64,000 nucleotides of DNA from assembly GCA_022497145.1 (NCBI GenBank), contig MU385879.1:248001-312000 (forward strand), in the 5' to 3' direction. Under the pieces are notes generated by a model. It saw only the letters and a program-made list of their open reading frames with translations. It was not told the DNA's origin and made no database searches. A program made the translations under genes and the position numbers. The DNA comes from Rostrohypoxylon terebratum. Its lineage: Eukaryota > Ascomycota > Sordariomycetes > Xylariales > Hypoxylaceae. This document shows positions 45,170-56,285 of the stretch, piece by piece. Every line of letters starts with the position of its first letter. The first letter of the stretch is position 1.

Positions 45170-48100
45170 GGTGGTGTTGACCCGCGGTCGGCCGCTGTTC
45201 CAAGTTTCTAACGTCCAGATGCGCAAGGCATCGAACACATATATTACTCGCGATAAAGAGGTGGGAATTGGTACTAATAGCTGTATTAAGCAAGGTCCCT
45301 AAGGGTGGGGGGTGAAGGATGTGGCTTTTTCTCATACAACTCTTCACGGGAGTCGGGTGCCCACCAAGCGGATAGTACCTATAATAATGCGGGAGCCTGT
45401 CGTCACTGGCACAACTAGGCACACCTAAGCCGACCAGGGGTGCTCACCTACTTTGCGGATGAGCTTTAAGATTGCAACGGGGGTTCCGACGTGGGTTGCG
45501 GTCGAGTACATATAACAAGATCGAATTTAGAAGCTCGCAAGGAATCTCCAACATGTCAGCAGCATGGTACATTTCCCCCCTCACGAGATGCAGAGGAAGA
45601 TGGGGTTGATCATCTGATAATGACAACTCTCTTTTCTGCTTGTATAACACACACAGATGTATACTTGGGACGGCCAAATTTTTTTTCCATTTTCCTTTTC
45701 TGCTTTGTCGCCTCTCATATTAGCTTTAGCATGGACACCCCAGGTACTGGCAATCTCCCTTCTTGTAACGCGCCCTTGTTGCGCGGCCAACTTCCCCGCT
45801 CACACGTGCAGATTCCATCACGGTCATACATGATCGTAGGAAAATGGCGGAAGAGGCACGGACCCATCTAGATGCAGCTGCTAACGAGCTTGAAGCTTGT
45901 ACAAGCTCTTTTTACTCCCGACTTAGTCTTCAGGTGGGTAGTAGCCAATCAACCTGACCGCCGAGATCCACCAGACTATCAAAGCTTAGGGTTGTACTGC
46001 AGCCGACATCTGCAACCTATTTCCAGGTTGTCGACTGGTTTGTCAAGCTCGATCGAGGTACTTAACCCTTGAAGAGGATGGCAGGATGGGCACAATATCC
46101 AGCAATTCAACGAATGTGGATGCTTGAATTTTTTTTACCCTCAAGGACAAGATAGCTCTATGGCCGGCGCTCGCCTCGTTTGCTAAACCAAACTATTTTT
46201 TCCACAATCAGGACGGGCTTGACGATAGTCAACGTCAGCAGCCTGGTCTAGTTTTGGCCGGAAGCTTTCTTAAAAGGGACGTTTCGAACGCTAGACTATT
46301 CCAGCCCATACTATTATAGGGGTTACAGTCCTTATTGGTTAGTGATCACAAGACGGATCTGACGCTTATTATCGCAGGGACCTCATTAGTTCAAACCTGC
46401 CTACTAGCCGAGCTGCCGTAGCCTCGTCAAGGTGTGGGCAATGGTCTGATACTGAAGAGAGATTGCTTGAGTGTTATTGTATTAGTGTCCTCAGTGGAAT
46501 GCGGTACTTGATAGCCAAGCATTTCATACCCTTGCCAAGTCAGGTTTTTGACTCCGAAGCTTCCTCGGCATAGAAAAAAGACAATAGCTGAAACTGACGA
46601 AACTGACAATTAAATTCGATGGTGAACATGTTTGCGAATAGAATTGTCTGGATTAGGAAAGACACAGAAGGATTAGCACAAACATTATCAGCTGTATTAT
46701 TATAATTCCTCAGTTCCTAGGTACCTATTCAATATCACCAACCCAAAGTTCCCTAATGGCTCGAGCTTCGAAAGGATCTCGGAAATATTGTTAGGTAAAC
46801 CGTAAGCACTTTACTATTTGTAGGTCGCAAAAAAAACCCACTTCACAAGCAAGGGCATCAAATCTTCAGTGCGGCAAGAAACATTCAAGATTCTAAATAC
46901 GTACTTATATAGGTCCAAAGTAGGTAATTACCTAAATAAAGCTGCGTCTAACTCGGCCCGGCATCTCTTCTCCCATCCCCCGGCGGCCTACCCCATATCA
47001 TACTGCCAGATGCAGATACATATATTCTCCTGCAGCTGTCGTCAATGATCCTTCGAGATGATCTGTACATAGTAGTCAGCATTCTGTGACAAGATCGCCT
47101 TCGCGCAGTGGCAGTGTTGCGGCGCGAGAGGCTCGTACTACGTGCGGCGAGATATTCCCTGGTATTTGTGGTAAATTGTCTCTGTTCCTGTCGCTTGGCT
47201 TGCCCTTTACGGCAGCCCATTAAGCTCCGCATCGCACTATTTACAATGCGAGTAATTCGTAGGAAGCGCTACCTACCAACAAACCTGCAGCTGCTGATCA
47301 CTGGTAGAATTTTTTCCAGTAGGTAGGTAATGTCTTACTATTTTGCGTACCTGACATAGGTAGGTGTTTAGGAAGTTTGTGAGTAGGTAGGTAGGCATTT
47401 CAAATACGAAGTACGATTTTTGGCGAGGATATAACTTGCTCTGAGATGTCAGGAACTCGAAGCCAAGGCTCTCGGGTAATAACTCCTATCCCGAGTTGCC
47501 TCGTCCAGCACATTTGCATCATCACGCCGCCTGCGGCTTGCCATCCCAATCGTGACAACCTGTCAACGTCGACGTTAATGTGACCGATGGGATTGTCGGA
47601 TTGACATAGCAATTTAGCGGGATGTGTGAAGATTGGGACGCTGTTGCATCGTCCGTGCTTCTTACTGGATGATAAACGCTGATCGGCATTGAGCATCAGT
47701 GATCGACGAAACTCGCCGAGCGCTGGGTCGGTCACCACACCAACGTTTCAACGGTACGCTCGGATCGTCTAGGTGACTGAACACTTTTCCAATATCGTCA
47801 CTCCAATGGACAATATCGCCGTGCGCTTTGCAATGCGCATGTACGCCATCGATGGGATGATCCGTCTGTCCATTTACTCACATTAGTGTCACAAATCGTA
47901 CTATGTAGATTCTATTACCCAGTGGTTTCGTCACGTTTGATTTAGATACTGTCTGTCTTATTTCCAAGTACGTAGATTTTCGGAGTTTTGACATTTGAGG
48001 TGTGTTCTCTCCCCCTCTTTTTACGAGTTTTACGAGCCTTTTTACAGGGGCATTGACATAGCACTTCACTTATAGATCGTACTAGATGGAATTCTCGAAG

Positions 48101-49074
48101 CATATTACCTAGCATTGTATCTTATATTCTGGAGAGATCAGATCCGCATCATCCAAGTTCTGTTTCCCCCAGATCTTACAATGCGTTTCATCGTCGGGGA
48201 TCGTTTGGTGCATGACGACAACGAAAGTCCGAGCAAGATACTGCGGCCAACATCAGCCACTGTCGGGCTCAATTTCGGTGACAATCTAATCTAATACAGA
48301 GGTCTTCTCCGGTTATGTGGCTGCAGCCATCACCGTTCAGAGTCAGGGAAACCTGGTTTTTGTCAAGCCACTCATGCTGTGTTATGTGTATAGGACTGAG
48401 CGCTCACCGAGGAACTGTGAAACAACTGTCAAGGAGATGCCCGTATTCATACCCTGTAAGCCTCCATATCTAAAGCAAACGTCGGCAGTTGTTTGAATGA
48501 TGAAATTGTTCGATGATGACATCGCATGTGTCACTACTCGGTGCCGGCAGCTGGCATAACATACCATCTGCAAAGTCAGAGAATGAATTCCAAAGCCTCC
48601 AGAGAAGGTTTGTAGAATTACACCAATAATTCATGTTGTTATATCACCATGATAATCAATTACGTACATGACGCCCAGTTGAATATATTTGTAGGATGAG
48701 AAATTGAATCTTAAAACATATGATCCCGTAACTCAATTATCTCAGAGACAGGCATCTTTAGATCATGGAAGGACTAGAAAAAGTAGGAAAACTGAACATT
48801 TTCAGTGGTGACCGAAAAGGGGATGAAATCTGTCAAAGCCCAATCGTGATTGGTCATGCTAGCGCAGGTGCCAAGTGGTAGGGATGCTCTACCCAATCTT
48901 GATCTAGTGTCAAAGCTTGGGCCAATCCGGAAAACTTTTCCCCACGCTAAGATAAGGAAGATAATCTGATTACAGAAACCCAAAAAATTTATCAATTTGC
49001 GACGGACAATTGGAGGTGAAGAGTGAAGACGAAGACGGGAACAGCTTCAATCAACAAAATTCATCGTTATCACA
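45170..49074. other. 3.9 kb spacer without recognisable gene
   Basis: The longest stretch without an identifiable gene. Frames at 45491-45871 (+) and 47400-47738 (-) are open for over 110 codons but match nothing I know and lack clear splice context. TAGGTA runs lie at 47320-47332 and 47356-47395, and a TACCTA at 46728. It could hold fast-evolving or non-coding genes that cannot be seen by eye. Confidence 0.4.
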
Positions 49075-50306
49075 ATGGCTCCCTCGAAATCAGTCACTCT
49101 ACGGAGTGAGACCGCTGTCTCACTAGTAGACCCCAATCAGGTTCGTATTATCAAAAATCCTCATCGTCGTGATATGACCGCCTAATTCTAATTCTCCCAT
49201 AGAGTCTCAAAGCTTCTAAAGCTCTGCTAGCGCATATGAAAAAAGCAGCAAAAGAGAAAGCCGCGAACGCCGAGAAGAAGAACCTCCTAGCAGACCCCGA
49301 AGACGAGGAGGGCACGAAGGAAACGCCCATCTGGCTGACCCTGACGACCAAACGCCACATCGCCGGCTCGCGCAGCCTCAAGCCCAGCAAGATCGTGCTG
49401 CCTCACCCGCTGAACACGGACCCGGAGCTGGGCATCTGCCTGATCACGGCGGAGCCGCAGCGGCACTACAAGAACCTGGTCGCGTCGGCGGACTTCCCGG
49501 CGGCGCTGCGCAAGCGCGTGACGCGGGTGATCGACATCGCGAAGCTGAAGGCGAAGTTCAAGACGTTCGAGGCGCAGCGCAAGCTGTTCGGCGAGCACGA
49601 CGTGTTCCTGGGTGACTCGCGCATCATCAACCGCATCCCGGGCGTCCTGGGAAAGACGTTCTACAAGTCGACGGCGAAGCGGCCGGTCCCGGTCGAGATA
49701 CAGGCGCGCGTGCCCAAGGTCGACGGGAAGAGGGTTAAGCGGGGCGGGGGCAAGGACGCGGACGTCCCGAATGCCTGCTCGCCCGTCCAGCTCGCGGGCG
49801 AGATCGAACGGGCCGTGGGCGCTGCTTTGGTTAACCTGTCCCCGTCGATCAACACGGCGGTCCGTGTCGGGAACGCGAGTTGGACGGCGGAACAGATTGC
49901 GGAGAACGTGGATGTGGTGGCGAAGACGCTGGTGGAGAAGTTCGTGCCGGGCAAGTGGAAGAACGTGAAGAGTCTTTACTTGAAGGGCCCTGAGACGGTG
50001 GCTCTGCCCATATGGCTCACGGACGAGTTGTGGTTGGAGGAGAAGGACGTCGTGCCGGACGCAGAGGTGGAGGCTTTGGCGATCGCCGCTGCGGAGAAGC
50101 CGAATATTGGAAAGAAACGGAAGTCGCTTGAGGGACAAGCTGAAGAGGAAGCTGAGCCCGTGGCGAAGAAGGCGAAGAAGACGAAGGGTGCTAAGACTGA
50201 TAAGGTACCCGAGAGCAACGATGCGAAGCTCGACAAGGAAATTGCGGAGAGAAAAGAGGCACTGAAGAAGCAGAAGAAGGCCGCGAAGAAGGCTTTGGAG
50301 GTTTAA
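49075..50306 (+). CDS. Ribosomal L1-domain ribosome-biogenesis protein (Cic1/Utp30/RSL1D1 group)
   Basis: Two exons, 49075-49140 and 49203-50306, intron 62 nt (GTTCGT...CATAG), giving 389 residues. Start MAPSKSVTLRSETAVSLVDPNQ joins SLKASKALLAHMKKAAKEK. The L1-like fold covers about 60-290 (PIWLTLTTKRHIAGSRSLKP, HPLNTDPELGICLITAEPQ, LGDSRIINRIPGVLGKTFY). Yeast relatives act in the nucleolus in pre-60S (Cic1/Nsa3) or small-subunit (Utp30) assembly; which one this is cannot be fixed by eye. The Lys/Ala-rich tail (AKKAKKTKGAK, KKQKKAAKKA) fits Cic1-like nucleolar proteins. The second exon is markedly GC-rich, which creates a long antisense shadow frame. Confidence 0.88.
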
Positions 50307-50591
50307 GGGGTTGTGTAGGGAATTCTTGCTAAGTCATCCATCGCATATGTGTATACATGTGGCAACGGGAGTTAGGGGTCTACTAGCATAGGCTTTTTAC
50401 GAACAAATCAACGGCGTACGGCGGGAACAGGCATGAAAAAAGCTTCTTAATCAAGATATTTATTCCATTGCAGAAAAAAAACGTCACATTAACCTATCAA
50501 CCCATATTGCTCCTGCGTAATCATAAACCTTTATCCAATACTCCGTAAGTATTTACCAAGGGTATAAAATTGCTAAGTATCTCTCATGCGA

Positions 50592-51566
50592 TCATAGCTC
50601 GCCGATTTCCTCCTCGTCCTTCGATATCTTCTTAAAGGGGCCAAAGAATTCACCAAATGTCTCTTCCAATACTTCGTCCGTTAACCGCATGTGGGCGCCA
50701 GGAGTGGTCTTGAATTTTAGACCTCCCTTTCTGTCAAGGGCCTTCAGGCCGATCCAGTCTTCGGTGTATATCGGGCGTGCCCTCAGTGGCGTGACCTCTG
50801 TGCCGTTAACCTCATCAAACCAACCAGTCTCCTTGGGGATGACGGTCGTGTCGTCATCGAAGAGGTACATAACGAAGTTCTCGAGACTTGCGATATTCTT
50901 CGCGTAGGTCTCGTTCTTGACTGTTCGCTCGTTGTTGATGTCGGCAAGGAAGTTGGAGTGCTCGAGGTAGTTGTCGAGATCGGCAGGGTCGCGGAAGTAC
51001 TGCGCGGGCACGAGCCGGCTTTGGAGCCATGAGCTCCAAGTGTTACCGTGGAGTAGGGCCATGGCACCCTTGCATAGCCAGTCGGCCGCTGAGCAGGCCT
51101 TGTAGTCTACGATGCCGTTGTGTTGGCTACCGAACGTTACGAGCGTTCGCACGGGCGGGAAGTTGCATCGTTCAACGTAGCCCCGCAGGAATTGGCCACC
51201 CTGACTAAAGCCCACGGCATCGATGGCGGGCGCGGTCGATAGTATGGGATGTGATGCTAGGTCGTCGCATACCTTGGCGAGCTGCTCCGTCACGTTGCCG
51301 TAGAAGGTTGCGGTTCGATCATTCGATGGGCTCTCGTCTAGGCGCACGTAGTAGACTAACGTGCCTGGGTTGATCTTCTCGACTAACGCGCCGACAGACT
51401 GTAGTCCCTCGGCAGAGAAGGTGTCGCCGAGACCATGCCATATCACGACTGGAAGAGGCGTGTCGTTCTCATCGTCGGCGGTAGACTTGAAGAAGGTGGG
51501 GCTGGCTAGGGCGTGGAGAGCGGACGCCAGAGACAACAACACAGGTAGTTTTCGTAGGATAGCCAT
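50592..51566 (-). CDS. PPT1: Palmitoyl-protein thioesterase (PPT1 family)
   Basis: Single exon, 324 residues from ATG 51566; an in-frame ATG at 51605 would add 13 residues before the signal peptide and is less likely. The enzyme removes palmitate from lipidated cysteines in the vacuole/lysosome. Seen: a cleavable signal peptide (RKLPVLLSLASALHALA), VVIWHGLGDTF, nucleophile Ser121 in GFSQGGQFLRGY, SQHNGIVDYKACSAADWLCKG (cited in part), the acid-bearing FDDDTTVIPKETGWF, and the catalytic histidine region GAHMRL. N-glycosylation sequons NVT, NET and NGT fit a secretory-pathway protein. The acidic tail (KDEEEIGEL) is not an HDEL-type signal. Confidence 0.95.
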   Translation of the reverse strand: MAILRKLPVLLSLASALHALASPTFFKSTADDENDTPLPVVIWHGLGDTFSAEGLQSVGALVEKINPGTLVYYVRLDESPSNDRTATFYGNVTEQLAKVCDDLASHPILSTAPAIDAVGFSQGGQFLRGYVERCNFPPVRTLVTFGSQHNGIVDYKACSAADWLCKGAMALLHGNTWSSWLQSRLVPAQYFRDPADLDNYLEHSNFLADINNERTVKNETYAKNIASLENFVMYLFDDDTTVIPKETGWFDEVNGTEVTPLRARPIYTEDWIGLKALDRKGGLKFKTTPGAHMRLTDEVLEETFGEFFGPFKKISKDEEEIGEL

Positions 51567-52340
51567 CTTGTTAGAAGATCGCGCAAAACTCGTAACAATA
51601 AGCAAGAAAGGTTAAAATGGCATATTATGAGCTTTAGGAGGTTTAGGTGTGATGGAATCTAGGGATGAAGGATTTAATAATGAAACTTTGGAAGGTAGAG
51701 ACGAAGGGGGAGCTGAGGTGGCTGTGTCGGATATGCGATCAGGAGCCCTGGTTGGTTTTGGTTGGTTTTTGGCTGGTTTTGGCTGGTTTGGTTGATGGTT
51801 GACCTCGGGACCTTATAAAGGTTACAGTGCATTGACTGCTGCCATGGTTGCTGGATGGCTGCTAATGTTAAACTTTCGAGGCTGTGAAAGCTTGTTTCAT
51901 TGGCCGAAGCTTGCTAAGCCGCCACGCGGCCTACCAATAATAAGTACCTGTAATAGTAGTAATTAGTAGCCATAGCCAAAAACAGAACACCATACAATTC
52001 GAGATTGATACGATATCCGTTGGTCGACGATGGCTTCAAATCGATTCTTTTCTATCATGCATAATCGTCTTCTGTCAGTTCTAGAGAAATTAGCTTGCCA
52101 ATATGTCTTCCCAAGAAATTTCTGGTGTTTCTTCTCCCCTCTCCCTTCTTCTCTTCTTCATGCAGATGCATTACACTTCACAGCATCAGACAGTTCTCAA
52201 GCACTCAATTCTGCACACCCGCTAGCAAGCATTTTCCCACCTTGATGTGATTCATTTTGCGGTTGGTCTTCTTTTGGTATTAGTCTTTCTTTTTTTCTAT
52301 TTTTTGCACAATCTTGTCTTCTTGTGTTTCTTTACCAATC
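51567..52340. promoter_or_regulatory. Divergent upstream region PPT1 / cyclin
   Basis: 774 bp without a recognised gene. A TTGG/TTGGC-rich tandem tract lies at 51749-51795. Pyrimidine-rich leader (52260-52310) precedes the cyclin start. Confidence 0.5.
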
Positions 52341-54591
52341 ATGGAGGGCAACAGGGTTGAAAAAGTGAATTCGAAGAAGTACAAGTACAAGAAGCACTTG
52401 AAGAAGCACTCTGAGAAGCACTCCTCTGAGACCCCTGCGGCGTTTGGTGGGGTGGGTCCTCATGATGTGGGACTCATGCAGAACGGGTCGGCTGCCAATG
52501 CGGGATGGAGTGGACCCCAGCTTGTGCAAGAACTTCGGAATCCGGAACGGAACAATTATTACCCTTCTGGTAACGAGCTTAGTTACGAGCTTAGTTACCA
52601 GCATCCGTTTCCTTCGTCACTTGTGCAACGAGCGCCTCAATTTCCACAATATCCACAGTTCGAAGGATATCCCGGCGGACATCCTCTTCGACATCCTCTT
52701 CGACAAAACCCCGTCGAACTAGATAGTAGCTATCGTACTGCACGCGTCGCTGCTCCTATCAACCCTACCAATTCAAGGGATTTTACCGATTTCAGGGCTC
52801 CTCTCAATTCGATTCCTGACAACGACTACCAAGTCAATCCGGCTCAGCTCTTTAGCTATTCTTCTATTTTACAGCCTTCTGTCTACGCTCCTGATGCCAC
52901 TGCTCTTCATGCCGCTGCCCTGAGAGCCCAAGAGTCTGTACAGATTATACAACCAGACGATCATTTTGGTGGTTTTGAAACTTGGCGATCTGTCGTCTAT
53001 CCCCGACAAAATTCTAGTGACAATTTCGACCGATTCAACGATTCTGATTCTGACTCCGACTCCGACGACTCCGACGACTCTGACGCTACCATTACCCCCA
53101 AGTCATATGCCGCCGGTGTCAAACGTATGAGGGACCAGCTCTCTAAGTTGAAATTGACATCGCCATCCGACAGCTCCAAGCACATGGCGCCGAATCATGG
53201 TTTCAAGAATGGCGCGGTAGAACCTCGAGGACTTACCGCTGGCCCCGACTTGGGAACCATTAAAGTTGGCCACCAGTATATCTCTGAGTGCCGCATCAGC
53301 CGCATGTTTGCTGAGAAGCGATTGGACCCTGCTAGAGAAGCCAACTACCGTCTCCAAGGCATCCAAGTAATCCAGTCTACTAGAGAGGCACTCCTGTTGT
53401 AGGTCAACCCGGTCAACCCCCTGGTGTCTTCCATATATCTATATTTAAAACTAACATTTGCTCCTAGACCGGTCAAGACTTACAATACCGCGTGTACTCT
53501 GTATCATCGATTTCGTTTGGATCATCCTACCCCTGATTACAATTACACCGACGCTGCTCTGGCCTCTCTTTTTGTGGCGTGCAAGATCGAAGACACTTTG
53601 AAGAAGTCGCGCGAAATTCTATGCGCTCATCACAATCTCAAGAATCCTGACCATCCAACTACCCAGGATGACAAGGTTAGTCTCTGTGATCAAGTGTCTT
53701 TCAGTATATAAACTAATTTCAAAATAGATTTTCGATCAGCCGTCTAAGGTTCTCATCGGCATTGAGCGGTTCATGGTCGAAGCCATTAACTTTGACTTTC
53801 GTGTCAGGTACCCTCAAAAGATTGTTGCCAAGATCGTCAAGAAGGTTTCCGGTCCTGCAGCTGAAGTATCAGCGTTCATCACTACCACATTAAAGATGTC
53901 AATTGATTTATATATGACCTATGCGCCGCTTAAGCATACCTCATATACTTGTGCGGTTGTAATTGTACAACTAACCGCCATGCTCACCAACCAACTCACT
54001 CAGTTTGAAAACATTGATCCACTTGACTGGCACACCGACCGCCAATGCGTTGCCGAAGTCATGCTCGACCTCCTCGATCTCTACACGCAGCATGGCAAGG
54101 CTACTAAGCTCGGTCCTGATTATGATCTGCAGACTTTCATCGACATTCAGATCAGAGTCAACAGCTATTCCGAGCAACAAAACCTCTCACGCTACGTTAA
54201 CCAGTGCCGAGAGTGCCAATCGACTATCCCACCTCCCACTCCGGCATCGGATTCGCCTATGTCGTTCAACACCCCTTCCGCGTCTGGAACTAGCACTATC
54301 AAGCGCGGACTCAAGGGTGCTGACGGAGGTACCACGCGATTCATATTCGATGCGGATGAGGCCGTCCGGGAGAAGGCGACCTACAACGAGTACAACATGG
54401 ACGAGTTTGAGGAGTGGGAAGAGGAATTCGAAGAACTGGTTCCGGATCCTCGCGACGAGCGTCGTCATGAACCCCGCGGTCCTAGAGGACCCCGCGGCCA
54501 CGGACGCGGTCATGGCCGAGGCGGCTTCGATTCTGGCTGGACCCCTCGCAACCGCCACGATCGTCGTCGTCGCGGTGGCGGTTTCTATTAA
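52341..54591 (+). CDS. CTD-kinase cyclin subunit (Ctk2-like) with long N-terminal extension
   Basis: Three exons, 52341-53398, 53468-53675 and 53728-54591, giving 709 residues. The cyclin box begins near residue 310 (HQYISECRISRMFAEKRL) and continues PVKTYNTACTLYHRFRL, TDAALASLFVACKIEDTLKKSR; the second fold includes FMVEAINFDFRVRYPQK, typical of fungal Ctk2, the cyclin partner of Ctk1 that phosphorylates Ser2 of the Pol II C-terminal domain. The first 300 residues are disordered: a Lys/His head (KKYKYKKHLKKHSEKHS), Pro/Tyr-rich tracts and an Asp/Ser run (DSDSDSDSDDSDDSD). The C-terminus is acidic, then RGG/GRGHGRGG-like. Donor GTAGGT at 53399 is chosen for phase. The extension is much longer than in yeast Ctk2, so this may be a paralogue. 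Confidence 0.82.
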
Positions 54592-56285
54592 TCTCGTCCC
54601 CTTGTCAAGCTCATCTCCGATTACACCATGGTTTGGTGATACCAAGTTTTCTTTCCTCCTCTTTTTCTTCTTTGGCGCAGGGGAAAATCATTTTCAAAGT
54701 GGTGTAACTTAGGTTCTATTGGCATTTGGCGGAGTACGGATTGATACCCCCTTCTGAAATTCACGTTACGGGAAAATTCGGGCGGCTGTGCCGATCTTGC
54801 AAGATTCACCGAGGGTGATTATTGTATGAGACTTGGGGAGATTGGCTGCTTTGCACAATTGTCATGGCATAGCTAGGTACACGCGTAACTAGTAATATGC
54901 AGCCGCTGCCCCTATTAATGGTTGCGATTATGGTGGCTGATGTGATTCGATGCTTGCTATTAAAACTTTGATCATTTGTAATGGTTTATATACAGTATAA
55001 TTCCGTCGACGCCTGCTGCCTTCTTCAATCCGATCTATTCAGAATGTTGATTTATCCGTCAGAGGTAGGTTGTTGTATCTTGTTTTTGTCTTCTCATCAT
55101 GTTTTTCTACCAAGTGCTCATCTGATGCAATATTCATCATGATAAGGAAACTCTGTCGACGATGGAAGATGTTACAAATGCTCATATATAAATAATGTCG
55201 AGCTGTGGTTCACGCTGACGGGCAGTCCAGTTAACGTTAGGCATGGAATTTGACCTAATAACGAAAGTATCGACCTTTATGTTGCTCTGTTGGTCACTCC
55301 TATAAGCCTATCGATCATATTCAGGGGGAGGATGGCTAAACACTTACTATAGCATATAGAAACCCGTTTTCGAGGGAACTTAAATCATCAAGTCTCGGAA
55401 ACGGTTCGAGTAGAATGACCGGACTTGCATTTGGTGGTTGGTTCTTGCGCCGATGAATCATACGTATGAGGAAACCGAGGCTTGGAAGAAAGCACATCAT
55501 GAACAGGGTAACTATACCCACAATCGTCTCGTTTGTTAATACCATGTATGACCCGAGTTCATGGATACATGGCCATGAACAGTTAAGGCCTTGGGGGATT
55601 CTATGTGTATCATGGCGATACTGCATCCTACAATAGGGAGGTACTACTTCTCTTTATATGTTTGTGAGGATGACCGACTACCTTAGCTCACATCAGAATG
55701 CTTGATGAGAGTTCGCGTCTGAAGGTTGTGCGTGAATAAGGAGGCTGCGGCCAGGTATGTGCCTCTAGGTATTCTCACCACTCAGAATGTACTACGTACC
55801 TCCTAGTACATCCTACCGCCACAGATTTTGGACAAGATTTTGGACAAGAAATTGGACAGCATAGTGGCGTTGGCCCCGCTTTCGAATATCACGTTTGTAT
55901 CTCTCCTGGGCCAGTAATACATCGCCGTTTAGAGACCGGCAGCAGAGCCTACTTGAAGGCAGACTGACCGCATATCTACATCTCAACAATCCAACGAAGA
56001 CAAGGCATGATATGCGTAAGCAGAAATTGGACAACCTACCAAAGGTGTCAAGTTTGCGTAGCCACCATAGACGAGACAGCTCTGCGCCTCGGCAAGACGT
56101 AAATACGTGCCATGTAGCATGGATGAATGGGGTTGACAAATTTGCCACCTCCCGCCGTGTAACATAACTGAAGAGCCTGCTGCCGTCGACGGCGTCGATC
56201 TCCTCCATATTAATTCCTCGCATCCTCCCCTCTCTGAATGGAATTTCGCCATCTACTCTAACCACACCACGCAATATAAACCTTC
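54592..56285. other. Intergenic with one doubtful small frame
   Basis: 1.7 kb between the cyclin and the Clr5-ankyrin gene. Apart from the doubtful membrane ORF listed separately, nothing is recognised. Confidence 0.45.
55336..55545 (-). CDS. Doubtful small single-pass membrane protein
   Basis: A frame from ATG 55545 (MVLTNETIVGIVTLFMM) has a convincing hydrophobic helix followed by a basic anchor (RMIHRRKNQ) and a Pro-rich tail, 69 residues. Its last sense codons include GTAAGT, a possible splice donor, so it may continue in another exon. No family recognised; could be chance. Confidence 0.25.
   Translation of the reverse strand: MVLTNETIVGIVTLFMMCFLPSLGFLIRMIHRRKNQPPNASPVILLEPFPRLDDLSSLENGFLYAIVSV

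Noticed and set aside
49287..50138. 283-codon minus-strand frame
   Set aside because: Antisense shadow of the GC-rich L1-domain gene; Arg/Leu/His-rich, no family features.
54187..54645. 152-codon minus-strand frame
   Set aside because: Antisense to the 3' exon of the cyclin gene, reading its RGG-like codons backwards.
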